The position numbers were made by a program, and so were the translations under genes. A stretch of 64,000 bases of DNA from positions 35,907 to 99,906 of the forward strand of contig CAITNO010000066.1 in NCBI GenBank assembly GCA_903893795.1. The letters run 5' to 3'. The notes beneath the pieces were generated by a model. That model was not told the DNA's origin. It saw nothing but the letters and a program-made list of their open reading frames with translations, and ran no database searches. The stretch is from Candidatus Hydrogenedentota bacterium. GTDB taxonomy: Bacteria > Hydrogenedentota > Hydrogenedentia > Hydrogenedentales > CAITNO01. Numbering within the stretch: the first letter of the stretch is position 1; each line of letters opens with the position of its first letter. Below are positions 26,770-38,136 of this stretch, piece by piece.

Positions 26770-28971
26770 ATGCGCATTCTTGTGACCGGAGGTGGGGGAT
26801 ACCTCGGAAGCATCGTTGCTGAGACCCTGTTTGAGAGGGGCCACGCAGTGCGTGTGTTCGACCGTTTCTGTTACCTGCCCGAAGGGGCGGTGGCGGAAAA
26901 CCTGTTTGCATCCGTGCCGGCCGGTGCCTCCGGTTCTATAGAGATAGTCACCGGGGACATTCGGCGTCTTCAAGAGAGTCCGAATCTCTTTGACGGCATA
27001 GAGGCCGTGGTGCATTTGGCCAGCCTTTCGAACGATGCCTCTTGCGGTCTTGACGAGGATATGGCCTATGACGTGAACACAGAGAGCACGCGGGAGCTGG
27101 CTCGTCTGGCGGTGGAGCGGGGGGTTCGGCGATTTGTCTTTTCGTCAACCTGTGCGGTGTATGGCAGGGGTGCGTCGGATCTGCTGGATGAGGAAGTTAT
27201 GGCCAATCCGCTGTCCAGTTTCGGCAAGAGCAAGCTGGCTGCCGAGCGTGCGGTGCTGCAGATGGCTTCCGCCGAATTTGAACCGGTCGTCGCGCGAATG
27301 GCAACCCTTTTTGGATGGTCCCGGCGCATGCGTTTCGACTTGGCAATAAACCAAATGGTCGCCACAGCGGTGCAGCAGCACCGCATATTCATTCGAGGAG
27401 GGGGCAGTCAATGGAGGCCCTTTGTCCATGTGCGGGATGCCGCGGCCGCAGTGCTTCTCCTGCTGGATGCTCCTGCCGATTTGGTTGCGGGGGAGATCTT
27501 TAACATAGGTTCCGACCTCAACAATTCGCGCATCCGCGATCTGGCGGAGAGAGTATCGAAGAGCATCCATGAGGCATCCGTCGAAACGGTGCAGGAGGGA
27601 GATGACCAGCGCAGTTACCGGGTGCAGTTTGGCAAGGCGCGCAAGAAGCTGAGTCTGGTGTGCCAGTGGACCATTGATGAAGGGATTGAGGAGGTGCGTC
27701 GTGGTCTCCTATGGAACCCGGGAATTTCACCTTTTGGCGAGTTGTACGTCAATGTCGAGAAAATGAAGAGCCTTTTATCGGCACCGGTGGAGGAGGGCGG
27801 GGAGCCTGTTGCCACCCGCTTCATCCCCCTGGCGCGTCCCGCCATCGGCGCGGAGGAAGAACAGGCGGTTCTTGAGGCTTTGCGGAGCGGTTGGTTGACC
27901 TCGGGTCCGCAGGTGCAGACCTTTGAGCGCCTTTTTGCTGACACTGTCGAGGCGCAGCACGCCATCGCCGTGGTTTCCTGCACGGCGGGGTTGCACTTGT
28001 CTCTTGTGCAATTGGGGATCGGACCAGGCGATGAGGTGATTGTTCCGCCGATTACCTGGGCATCCACGGGAAACACTATTCTGAACATGGGCGCCAGGCC
28101 CCGCTTCGTGGATGTGGAACCGGACACGCTTAACATGAACCCGGACCTGCTTGAGGCTGCCATCAACGGGCGGACAAAGGCCATTATGCCCGTTCACATG
28201 GCTGGCCACCCCTGCGATATGGACCGGATTAACGCTATCGCGCGCCGCCACGGCATTCCCGTGATAGAGGATGCCGCCCATGCGCTGGGGGCCTCCTATA
28301 AAGGCGTTCCGGTGGGTGCGGGTGGTGTGCACACCTGTTTCAGTTTCTACGCAATCAAGAACATAACCACCATTGAAGGCGGAATGATTACCCTGAACAA
28401 CGGGGAAGATGCCGCCCGCCTGCGCCTTCTTGCCGCCAATGGCATGACCGCCACCGCCTGGGATCGCTACGGCCGAAGTGCGGTGCCCACGCCCGCGCAG
28501 GTGGTTACTCCCGGATACAAGTACGCCCTTGGCAATGTGTCCGCGTCTATGGGCGTGGTCCAATTAAAGAAGTTTGCCGGGTTCAAGGCATCCCGTATTC
28601 GTCTTGCGGCCCTGTACCGTGCCCTGCTGTCGGATATTGAAGAAATCTCGCTGCCTGCGGAAAGAGACTATATCGATCACGCTTGGCACCTCTTTATCAT
28701 TAGGCTCAAGCTGGACCGGCTAAGCCGGACCCGCGACGAGATCGCCCAGGACCTTCGCAGGGAAAACATTGGCACAGGCGTTCATTTCTACGGATTGCAC
28801 CTTCATCCGTACTATCGGGAACAACTTGGCCTGACCCCTGAGGACTTTCCCGAGGCGACGCGCGCTTCGGAGGATATTCTGTCGCTGCCCCTGCACCCCC
28901 AGCTTACGGACAAAAACGTGCAGGAGGTTGTTCTGGCCCTGAAGAAGGTGCTGGCGCATCGAAGAAAATAG
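26770..28971 (+). CDS. NAD-dependent epimerase/dehydratase fused to DegT/DnrJ/EryC1 aminotransferase
   Basis: Bifunctional sugar-nucleotide enzyme of 733 residues. Residues 1 to about 320 are an extended SDR (GGGGYLGSIVAETL for NAD binding, FSSTCAVYG around the active-site Ser/Thr). The usual YxxxK reads FGKSK, i.e. Phe151...Lys155, so the catalytic Tyr is missing. Residues about 345-733 are a PLP-dependent sugar aminotransferase (SGWLTSGPQVQTFE, IEDAAHALGASYKG, PLP-binding Lys530 in FYAIKNITTIEGG). The natural pathway would make an amino sugar for surface polysaccharide. With the altered SDR half, that part may only bind nucleotide sugar or do a different step. It is a single uninterrupted frame, preceded by GGGAAAGGGACG. 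Confidence 0.87.
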   Translation: MRILVTGGGGYLGSIVAETLFERGHAVRVFDRFCYLPEGAVAENLFASVPAGASGSIEIVTGDIRRLQESPNLFDGIEAVVHLASLSNDASCGLDEDMAYDVNTESTRELARLAVERGVRRFVFSSTCAVYGRGASDLLDEEVMANPLSSFGKSKLAAERAVLQMASAEFEPVVARMATLFGWSRRMRFDLAINQMVATAVQQHRIFIRGGGSQWRPFVHVRDAAAAVLLLLDAPADLVAGEIFNIGSDLNNSRIRDLAERVSKSIHEASVETVQEGDDQRSYRVQFGKARKKLSLVCQWTIDEGIEEVRRGLLWNPGISPFGELYVNVEKMKSLLSAPVEEGGEPVATRFIPLARPAIGAEEEQAVLEALRSGWLTSGPQVQTFERLFADTVEAQHAIAVVSCTAGLHLSLVQLGIGPGDEVIVPPITWASTGNTILNMGARPRFVDVEPDTLNMNPDLLEAAINGRTKAIMPVHMAGHPCDMDRINAIARRHGIPVIEDAAHALGASYKGVPVGAGGVHTCFSFYAIKNITTIEGGMITLNNGEDAARLRLLAANGMTATAWDRYGRSAVPTPAQVVTPGYKYALGNVSASMGVVQLKKFAGFKASRIRLAALYRALLSDIEEISLPAERDYIDHAWHLFIIRLKLDRLSRTRDEIAQDLRRENIGTGVHFYGLHLHPYYREQLGLTPEDFPEATRASEDILSLPLHPQLTDKNVQEVVLALKKVLAHRRK

Positions 28972-29075
28972 GTGGCCGGTTCGCCCTGGTGCTTTGTGTT
29001 CAAGGAATATGCGCATCCGCCAAACCGTTCCCCTCACTATGGTATTTTGTAAAGACCTCAGTATCGGAGTACGCA

Positions 29076-29591
29076 ATGGAGCTTCTAGCTGTTCAGGACC
29101 TGCCCACCTCGCCGCATTGTTTTGTCTGCGGCGAACGCAACCCCGCCGGATTGAATGCCCGCTTCCTCGTCGAGGATGACCTGGTAAGGATGTCCCTGAC
29201 CGCTCGGGAAAGGCATTGCGGCTATCCGAACGTGGTTCACGGCGGGATTCTGGCGGCGGCATTGGACGAGTGCATGGGCTGGGCAGCCGCGCGTTCCATT
29301 CACCGGATGTGTGTCACCGGCGAACTGACCGTTCGCTACCTAAAACCCGTTCCGCCTGGTCCGGGATACACGGTGTATGCGGAAGTGCTGCGTTCGAGCC
29401 GGAGGCTGGTGCACACGCGCGGATGGATCACCGGCCCGGACGGGGAACGCCATGCCCACGCAGAAGGACGTTTTCTGCCTCTCAGCGAGGCGGAAACCCT
29501 GCGCATTGACGACGGTTTGGTATACCGGGGCGAAGAGGAGCGCGTATTCGACGTCCTCAGACCCGAGCATGACCGGGAGCAAAACGGCTAA
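29076..29591 (+). CDS. PaaI-like hotdog-fold thioesterase
   Basis: Predicted acyl-CoA thioesterase of 171 residues. It begins with a Cys-containing segment (HCFVCGERNPAGL) found in the PaaI/YbaW-like group, then the hotdog core GYPNVVHGGILAAALDECMG (HGG of the active site, then Asp/Glu on the central helix), followed by TGELTVRYLKPVPPG. The last 35 residues form an extra polar tail. GGAG 6 bases before the ATG at 29076 supports this start over one at 28989. It follows the epimerase-aminotransferase gene by about 100 bases; the substrate is not known. Confidence 0.82.
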   Translation: MELLAVQDLPTSPHCFVCGERNPAGLNARFLVEDDLVRMSLTARERHCGYPNVVHGGILAAALDECMGWAAARSIHRMCVTGELTVRYLKPVPPGPGYTVYAEVLRSSRRLVHTRGWITGPDGERHAHAEGRFLPLSEAETLRIDDGLVYRGEEERVFDVLRPEHDREQNG

Positions 29592-29596
29592 CCCGA

Positions 29597-30877
29597 CTAC
29601 TTCTCATCCTTTTCCTTGGCGGTAATCTGGGCCATTTCTTCGGGCGTGAATTTACTCCCCGTTATAGGACCGGGTGCCCAGGAAAACTGTGCCGGACCGG
29701 GCTTGGGTTCAAAAACGGGAATCAGGAAGACTTCGCCGGAGGTATCATCTTTTCGGGCACAACCGCCGCCCCGTTCAACTCCCTGCCTAGCCAGTTTCTC
29801 GCAGACCGCGATAAGCTTGTCAAAGGTGTAGGCGGTGTGGTCGTACTCGACGTCGCTCTTCAGGGCGCTCTTGAACTGGTCCGGCAGTTTTGCAAAACCG
29901 ATGGTTGTAAACAGGACGCCGCCGGCGTTGGCCGGGTTGCAGTCTGAATCCATTCCGCAGCGTGTGGCGATGATGATGGTCTTGTCGGGGTCTCGGTCGC
30001 CGTAAAGAAGGCCCAGCACCACATAGGCACCGTTAAGCTTTGCGTCAATGTCAGACTGACCCTTGTCGCAGGAGGCTTTGCGGTAGTCGAGATTGGTGTA
30101 ATACTTTTCGTTTACCAGCTTCCAGGACTTTTCCCAATCCGCAGGGTTTTCGCGGTGCCAGCGCAGCACATCACTGATGCACTCATGGTACTGGCTGTCC
30201 GCCGGGATGCAGCGCAGCCCCGCCTGAACGATTTTCTCGATATCGGTCTCGAAGAAGGCCTCGGTGTACATGCCCCCGATGAACTGGCCGCCATAGAGGC
30301 CGTCACCGTAGTTCATGAGCCGGCCGAACTTTTCGCCCAGTTCCATGGCCAGCGTGGGCAGGCCGGGGGAGACAAGACCGCTGAAATCAGCCTCGATTTG
30401 GTAGTCAATGTCATCGGCATGGCCGGTGAACTGGGGATGGCTGCAATCGGGCGGGGCGATGCCGGCGCGCAAATTCTTCCGGCCAAACTTGTTCGCATGC
30501 CAAAGGGGATAGCCGCTGTTGGCAAAGTCGATTCCCGCCTGCCGCAGCGGCACGTCCCAGCCGTATTGCTCCATGGACCGCACGAAAGTCATTTCGACAT
30601 AAAGATCATCCTGGTGGTACTGGTTGACGAGCTTCGGTTTCCACTTGGGCATTTCCGCCTCAGGAACAATGCGCCCCTGATACTTGAATTCCGTCACATC
30701 ACCCCAGCCCACCCCGGCCATCTGGCCGATCCAACCGCCCTTCATCTTGTCAAGGTAGGTGGAAACAGGCAACGTCCTGCAGGCAACACCCGGTTTGTCC
30801 GGGCAATCGGCCCATGTGGCGGTGGTGATGCAACAGGCTGCGGCGAACAGGAGGGGATAATGTTTCATAAGGCTCAT
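29597..30877 (-). CDS. Secreted ADP-ribosylglycohydrolase family protein
   Basis: Protein of 426 residues with a clear signal peptide (hydrophobic LLFAAACCITTATWA) followed by the DraG/ARH fold. Seen are KMKGGWIGQMAGVGWGD in the first helix, the acidic pair YHQDDLYVEM and the late metal motif CGMDSDCNPANAGGV, which correspond to the two Asp clusters that bind Mg ions in this family. ARH enzymes usually act in the cytoplasm on ADP-ribosylated targets; an exported one must use another substrate or target outside the cell membrane. It is the last gene of the minus-strand ligA/mla run. AAGGA lies 4 bases before the ATG; an ATG three codons on is an alternative. Confidence 0.8.
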   Translation of the reverse strand: MSLMKHYPLLFAAACCITTATWADCPDKPGVACRTLPVSTYLDKMKGGWIGQMAGVGWGDVTEFKYQGRIVPEAEMPKWKPKLVNQYHQDDLYVEMTFVRSMEQYGWDVPLRQAGIDFANSGYPLWHANKFGRKNLRAGIAPPDCSHPQFTGHADDIDYQIEADFSGLVSPGLPTLAMELGEKFGRLMNYGDGLYGGQFIGGMYTEAFFETDIEKIVQAGLRCIPADSQYHECISDVLRWHRENPADWEKSWKLVNEKYYTNLDYRKASCDKGQSDIDAKLNGAYVVLGLLYGDRDPDKTIIIATRCGMDSDCNPANAGGVLFTTIGFAKLPDQFKSALKSDVEYDHTAYTFDKLIAVCEKLARQGVERGGGCARKDDTSGEVFLIPVFEPKPGPAQFSWAPGPITGSKFTPEEMAQITAKEKDEK

Positions 30878-30887
30878 GGTGTCCTTG

Positions 30888-32213
30888 TTATTTGCCCTGG
30901 AGTTTGACTACAAAGCGGTTGGTGCCGGGCTGGAGATTATACCGGAGAAAGAGCAGTTCACGCGGCAAGATCTTGCCCTCGACGAGTCCGGGGGCTTCGG
31001 CGATCTGATACAGGCAGTAGTCGCCCCACAGGGCAAAGCCATAGGGCATTGCCTTGGGGCTGTCTACTTCGATGTGGATCTCCCGGCTCCAGGTGTATTG
31101 AACATTTTGAATGAGCCGGGGGCGGGGAATATGGGTTTCAGCGTAAAAGTCCTGCGTGTCCCAGGGTTTGCTGTAGTTGCGTATGCAGACGGGCTGCACC
31201 TGGCCGTCAACAAACATCATTTGGGCGCCCCTGTCGTAGTGCAGGAAAGTGCGCGGCCAGGGGCCGGGGCAGGTGTTCCAGGCAAAATCCGGGTTGGGGG
31301 TCGGGGTCGGGGAGTTTTCCCACAGCATGTAGGAGGATGCGGTCTTTTCATTCTGGTCGCGGTAGGTGCGCACGGCATCTGCCACGGTCATCATGCGGGC
31401 ATGGGGCTTGATGTGGGCGACAAAGCGGTCCAGCATGATGAGTGACTCGCGAATGTCCTCTTCGGTATAGCAGCGCCAGCCGTCGGCAATTTCCGTTTCG
31501 TGCGCCTCCTGGTGCTGAAGGAGGAAGACCTGCTCGTTATACCGCGTGTTCCGGATATAATTGTCGGCCAGCGCCTTCCAGTAATCTATGTTGTCCCATG
31601 CGCAGATGGAACCGCGCGCAACATCGTTGGGGTCTGTGGAATAGAGGCAGGGATTGCCGCTATGGTAGCTCTTCAGCAAATCCCGGGCTGTCCACTCAAC
31701 GGCGACCACGCCGCGTCCATCAGCAGGCCGCAACCGGTCTTCCGGATTCATGTAATAGAAGCCCCAGGGACAGCCCCGGTCGGTTATCTGGTCGACTTCA
31801 ATCTGCTCCCAGCAGAAGCCCCACAAACCTTCAAAACCGAGGTCTTGGCAAATTTTTACAATTTCTGGGTCGGTGTGCCCGGAGGCAATCCGGCATTCAG
31901 CCCAGGGAAGCACTTTCTGGATGGATTCACGTATGCCCGCCAGGCGGTCACGGCGTTGCTCATAGGTGCCCTCGGTGCTGACCGGCGCAAGCGACAGTTC
32001 GGATGGAGCCACGGCAACATCGTCTCCGTAGCGGTCGTGCCATGCGTTGAGTTCTTTGGCGGCCGCCCGTGCGGAATCGACGCTGACCAGCCAAGTGATG
32101 GGAACACCATGGGGATGAAGCGTCTCGGCAAGCCGCTGCATGCCGAGCAGCGAGGTCTTTTCGTTTTTGTAACGGGAAGCAATCGCTGCGAAACTATAGA
32201 TAAGTTCGCCCAT
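30888..32213 (-). CDS. Uncharacterised protein, polysaccharide deacetylase / GH-like barrel
   Basis: A 441-residue protein that I do not recognise as a named family. The N-terminal two thirds read like a (beta/alpha) barrel of the deacetylase/glycoside hydrolase type: HPHGVPITWLVSVDSA, VLPWAECRIASGHTDPEIVKI (split by turn), ICQDLGFEGLWGFCWEQ and VFLLQHQEAHETEIADGW resemble NodB-like or GH57-like strands with paired acidic and His residues. The C-terminal ~130 residues look like a beta-sandwich. No signal peptide is seen. Start at the ATG 32213 is uncertain; the frame stays open to 32294 but that would overlap the upstream gene. It is followed after 10 bases by the secreted ADP-ribosylglycohydrolase-like gene, so the two may cooperate. 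Confidence 0.55.
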   Translation of the reverse strand: MGELIYSFAAIASRYKNEKTSLLGMQRLAETLHPHGVPITWLVSVDSARAAAKELNAWHDRYGDDVAVAPSELSLAPVSTEGTYEQRRDRLAGIRESIQKVLPWAECRIASGHTDPEIVKICQDLGFEGLWGFCWEQIEVDQITDRGCPWGFYYMNPEDRLRPADGRGVVAVEWTARDLLKSYHSGNPCLYSTDPNDVARGSICAWDNIDYWKALADNYIRNTRYNEQVFLLQHQEAHETEIADGWRCYTEEDIRESLIMLDRFVAHIKPHARMMTVADAVRTYRDQNEKTASSYMLWENSPTPTPNPDFAWNTCPGPWPRTFLHYDRGAQMMFVDGQVQPVCIRNYSKPWDTQDFYAETHIPRPRLIQNVQYTWSREIHIEVDSPKAMPYGFALWGDYCLYQIAEAPGLVEGKILPRELLFLRYNLQPGTNRFVVKLQGK

Positions 32214-32238
32214 TAGAGTGTTTCCAAGAGTGATGAAT

Positions 32239-32910
32239 TCACGGCTTCTTTCCTTTTTCCAAGAAGGCATTGGGATCTTCGGCGACATATTCAACGGCAG
32301 ACAACGCCGTCGCCGCCTTTGCTGAGAGACGACCCACTGCGGCGTTCATGGCCACAGCGAGAGCGCTGCCCTGGTCATCCGCGAGGGGTTCAACTTCGCA
32401 CAGCGTGCCGGACCAGAGCACCTTGGGGGAGAGCGCATCACGCAGTTCGAGGCGCAGTTCCACTTCGGCAACGGCCGGCTTCACCGTGCGGTTCACATGG
32501 AAAGCGCGCAACTCGCCAGTTAGCTCTGTGTTGGGGCGCGCCATGTTGAAGGCATTTCCAACATCCGAGAAATGGGCTGATGCAAGGATCGCGTCTGTGA
32601 CGCAGCGGGTGAGCGTGGTGGCGGGAGTTTCCGCCCAGGACTGGTTTGAAAGGGCGTCAAGCCGGAAGTCGGGTTCGAGAACAACCATGCGCCTGTCATA
32701 CTGGACCGGGGCCTCAAACTCGCGAACGCCCAGCGTGGCAGCGAGGGCCTTTTCTGCCTTTGGTACCGCTATCGTCGGCCGGAGCATGAAGGTTTTGGGC
32801 CCAACGACCTCGCGCGGACCCAGGCAACCTGAGCAGAGCAGCAGCATGGCGCTTAGCGAGAGCATGCCCAGTCTTCGGAGGTCTCCCGGGCCATTTGTGC
32901 GTTGTTTCAT
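32239..32910 (-). CDS. ABC-type transport auxiliary lipoprotein (PqiC-like)
   Basis: Outer-membrane lipoprotein of about 223 residues that accompanies MCE-type lipid transporters. A signal sequence ends in a lipobox (LLLCSGC). The mature part has the pattern of the ABC_trans_aux/PqiC family: TFMLRPTIAV, then VREFEAPVQYDRRMVVLEPDFRLD, then WAETPATTLTRCVTDAIL. The ATG at 32910 gives a positively charged signal start; an upstream ATG at 32940, overlapping the mlaD stop, would add an acidic decapeptide. Its place after mlaE-mlaF-mlaD fits a role in carrying lipids across the periplasm. Confidence 0.78.
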   Translation of the reverse strand: MKQRTNGPGDLRRLGMLSLSAMLLLCSGCLGPREVVGPKTFMLRPTIAVPKAEKALAATLGVREFEAPVQYDRRMVVLEPDFRLDALSNQSWAETPATTLTRCVTDAILASAHFSDVGNAFNMARPNTELTGELRAFHVNRTVKPAVAEVELRLELRDALSPKVLWSGTLCEVEPLADDQGSALAVAMNAAVGRLSAKAATALSAVEYVAEDPNAFLEKGKKP

Positions 32911-32939
32911 GGCTTCATTGGCTCCATCGTTGAATCCCA

Positions 32940-33929
32940 TCAGGGTTGGGTCTTTATCTTGGCTTTGCCGCGGACAAGCTGCGAGGGATCCTGCTGCAAC
33001 TGTTCTAGCAGCACCCGGACGCTGTCAAAGGCCCGCCGCAGGTCGGTCATGGCCGCCCGCAGGGTGTATTCGACATTGCTCGTTTCATGGGATACATCTG
33101 CGGCCACCGTGCCGAGCTTGCCCACCGTCTTGTCCATCTCCTCAGCGAGGCTGGATATGTTCTTCAAGGCTTCGTTGAGACTTTCCTGCGTCTTGGGCAC
33201 ATCAAACTGCTGCAGCTTGTCCCCGGCTATCTTGACAAGCCGCTGCATGTCGGCGGCGAGTGTTTCCAAGTCTTTGCTGCGGCCGTCAAGGGCACTCATG
33301 ACGGAGTCCACGTTCTCGTGGACCTTTTTGATCGTGGCGGTGGTTTCCGTGAGGAAATCAGAGCCTTTGTCCGCGAGCCCTTCGCCTTTGCCCAGGATAT
33401 TCTTGAGGTGGTCCACAATATCCTTGGCATCCTCATCACCCAGCTTGGCCAGTTCGTCGTTAATCTTGCCCACGATGCCGGACACCTGGTCCATGACGTC
33501 GGTAATCTGTGAACTGATCGCGCCGAAGGTGGACATTCTGGTGGGAATCTGGCTGTTCGGGGGCAGGGGCCCCTCTTTCGGATTCCCACCGTCCAGGCCT
33601 ACGGCCATGGTCCCCGCGGCGATACTGTAGAGGACCAACTGCCCCTGCACGCCGTTGTGCAGGCTGACTTTGCGGGGATCGATGATGGCTTCGACATGGG
33701 CACGGCGGTTTTCGGTCACAAAGATCTCCTTGACCTTTCCCACGGGCACACCGAGATACACGACCAGACCACCCTCGTAGAGGCCGAGTATGGATTCGTC
33801 AAACTCCAGCCAATAGGGGGTGCCCGGTTCCTTGTAGAGTCCGGTGATCACCATCGTCGCGGCGACGGAAAGGCCGACGCAGACGCCCAGGAAGGCACCC
33901 ACCTTAACCTTCTGTTTTCGTGTGGCCAC
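32940..33929 (-). CDS. mlaD: MlaD family (MCE domain) substrate-binding protein
   Basis: Inner-membrane anchored MCE protein of a phospholipid transporter. It has a single N-terminal transmembrane helix (about 8-28), then the MCE domain (about 38-120: EFDESILGLYEGGLVVYLGVP, GKVKEIFVTE, YSIAAGTMAVGLDGGNP), and a long helical C-terminal region (about 130-310) rich in heptad-like repeats, as in MlaD/Mce proteins that form hexameric rings or tubes. Length 329 is usual for MCE proteins with a helical needle. It follows mlaF by 30 bases. Confidence 0.88.
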   Translation of the reverse strand: MATRKQKVKVGAFLGVCVGLSVAATMVITGLYKEPGTPYWLEFDESILGLYEGGLVVYLGVPVGKVKEIFVTENRRAHVEAIIDPRKVSLHNGVQGQLVLYSIAAGTMAVGLDGGNPKEGPLPPNSQIPTRMSTFGAISSQITDVMDQVSGIVGKINDELAKLGDEDAKDIVDHLKNILGKGEGLADKGSDFLTETTATIKKVHENVDSVMSALDGRSKDLETLAADMQRLVKIAGDKLQQFDVPKTQESLNEALKNISSLAEEMDKTVGKLGTVAADVSHETSNVEYTLRAAMTDLRRAFDSVRVLLEQLQQDPSQLVRGKAKIKTQP

Positions 33930-33959
33930 TGATTTAACCCTCGTGTTGGCGCGGCAGCA

Positions 33960-34736
33960 TCATGCCAACTGCCGTTGTTCAATATGTTCATCGGCGCGGC
34001 GCTCAAAGAACTGCCTGACGCGCTCGTTCGTGCTCTTTTCAACGTCGTCCAAGGTTCCCAGAAAGATTACCTTGCCGCGGTCCAGCATGAGAATGCGGTC
34101 GGCCGCAAGCTTGATGGAGTCCAGTTCATGGGTGACGATAATGAAGGTGGTGCCCAAAAGCTTGTTGAGTTTCATGACCAGTTCATCCAGACCGGCGGCC
34201 ATGATGGGGTCCAAACCGGCGGAGGGTTCGTCAAAGTAGACCAGGGGCGGGTCAACGGCGATGGCACGGGCCAGCCCCGCGCGTTTTCGCATGCCGCCGG
34301 ACAAATCACTGGGCATGAGATGTTCCGCCTGGGCAAGACCCACCAGGCTGAGTTTCATGCGGACCAGGGGTTTCACCAGACTCGGATCGACAGACCCAAA
34401 CTCCACCATCGGCATGGCTATATTGTCGCCGACGGTCATGGAATTAAAGAGGCCGCTGGACTGAAAGGCGATGCCGATGGACTGCTGCATGACGGCGAGC
34501 TGGTCCTCATCCATGCTTGCAATGTCACTGCCCTGAAAGACTATCCGGCCGGAAGTCGGTCTGAGCAGGCCGCAGAGGTGCTTGAGCAGTGTGCTCTTGC
34601 CGCATCCGCTCCCGCCGATAATCATGAAGATCTCGCCGCGGCGAACCGTAAAGGACACCCCGTCCAGCACTTTGGTGTCTCCATAGTGCGTGACGAGGTT
34701 TTCCACCTCGATGATTATGTCGCCCTTTGATTCCAT
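33960..34736 (-). CDS. mlaF: MlaF family ABC transporter ATP-binding protein
   Basis: ATPase of the Mla-type lipid transporter, 258 residues. Walker A GGSGCGKST, Q-loop AFQSSGLFNSM (the FQSSGLF signature of MlaF/Mkl proteins), signature LSGGMRKRAGLARAI (the GGMRKR variant is diagnostic of the MCE group), Walker B LVYFDEPSAGLDPI and H-loop VTHEL are all intact. It follows the mlaE-type permease by 24 bases and precedes mlaD, the conserved order of these operons. Confidence 0.94.
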   Translation of the reverse strand: MESKGDIIIEVENLVTHYGDTKVLDGVSFTVRRGEIFMIIGGSGCGKSTLLKHLCGLLRPTSGRIVFQGSDIASMDEDQLAVMQQSIGIAFQSSGLFNSMTVGDNIAMPMVEFGSVDPSLVKPLVRMKLSLVGLAQAEHLMPSDLSGGMRKRAGLARAIAVDPPLVYFDEPSAGLDPIMAAGLDELVMKLNKLLGTTFIIVTHELDSIKLAADRILMLDRGKVIFLGTLDDVEKSTNERVRQFFERRADEHIEQRQLA

Positions 34737-34760
34737 GTTTCTTCCGGGGGAAGCTCCAGT

Positions 34761-37927
<3,167 letters not shown>

Positions 37928-37937
37928 TCATGGCGTC

Positions 37938-37965
37938 ATTATAGACTAATCCCCACTCCTGTTCA
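37938..37965 (-). promoter_or_regulatory. Candidate promoter of the ligA-mla operon
   Basis: On the minus strand TGAACA (37965-37960) and a perfect TATAAT (37943-37938) are 16 bases apart, about 50 bases upstream of the ligA ATG. Confidence 0.5.
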
Positions 37966-37994
37966 CCGTCACCGTCAAGGTGGTCGCGGCGTAT

Positions 37995-38023
37995 TTGACC
38001 CCGACCCGCCTGCGATCTACACT
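37995..38023 (+). promoter_or_regulatory. Promoter of the FGE-sulfatase-domain lipoprotein gene
   Basis: TTGACC (37995-38000) and TACACT (38018-38023) are exactly 17 bases apart. Transcription from here would leave a leader of roughly 105 bases before the ATG at 38137. Confidence 0.5.
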
Positions 38024-38136
38024 TGACCCGGCCCCCGCGCGGACGCTCGGTTATCGCGGAAGCCGCTGGAGCACAGATAACAAGCGCTTGACCGAAGGTG
38101 CAGGGTGCCAGGTTGGGCGAAATTGGAGCGTAGACC

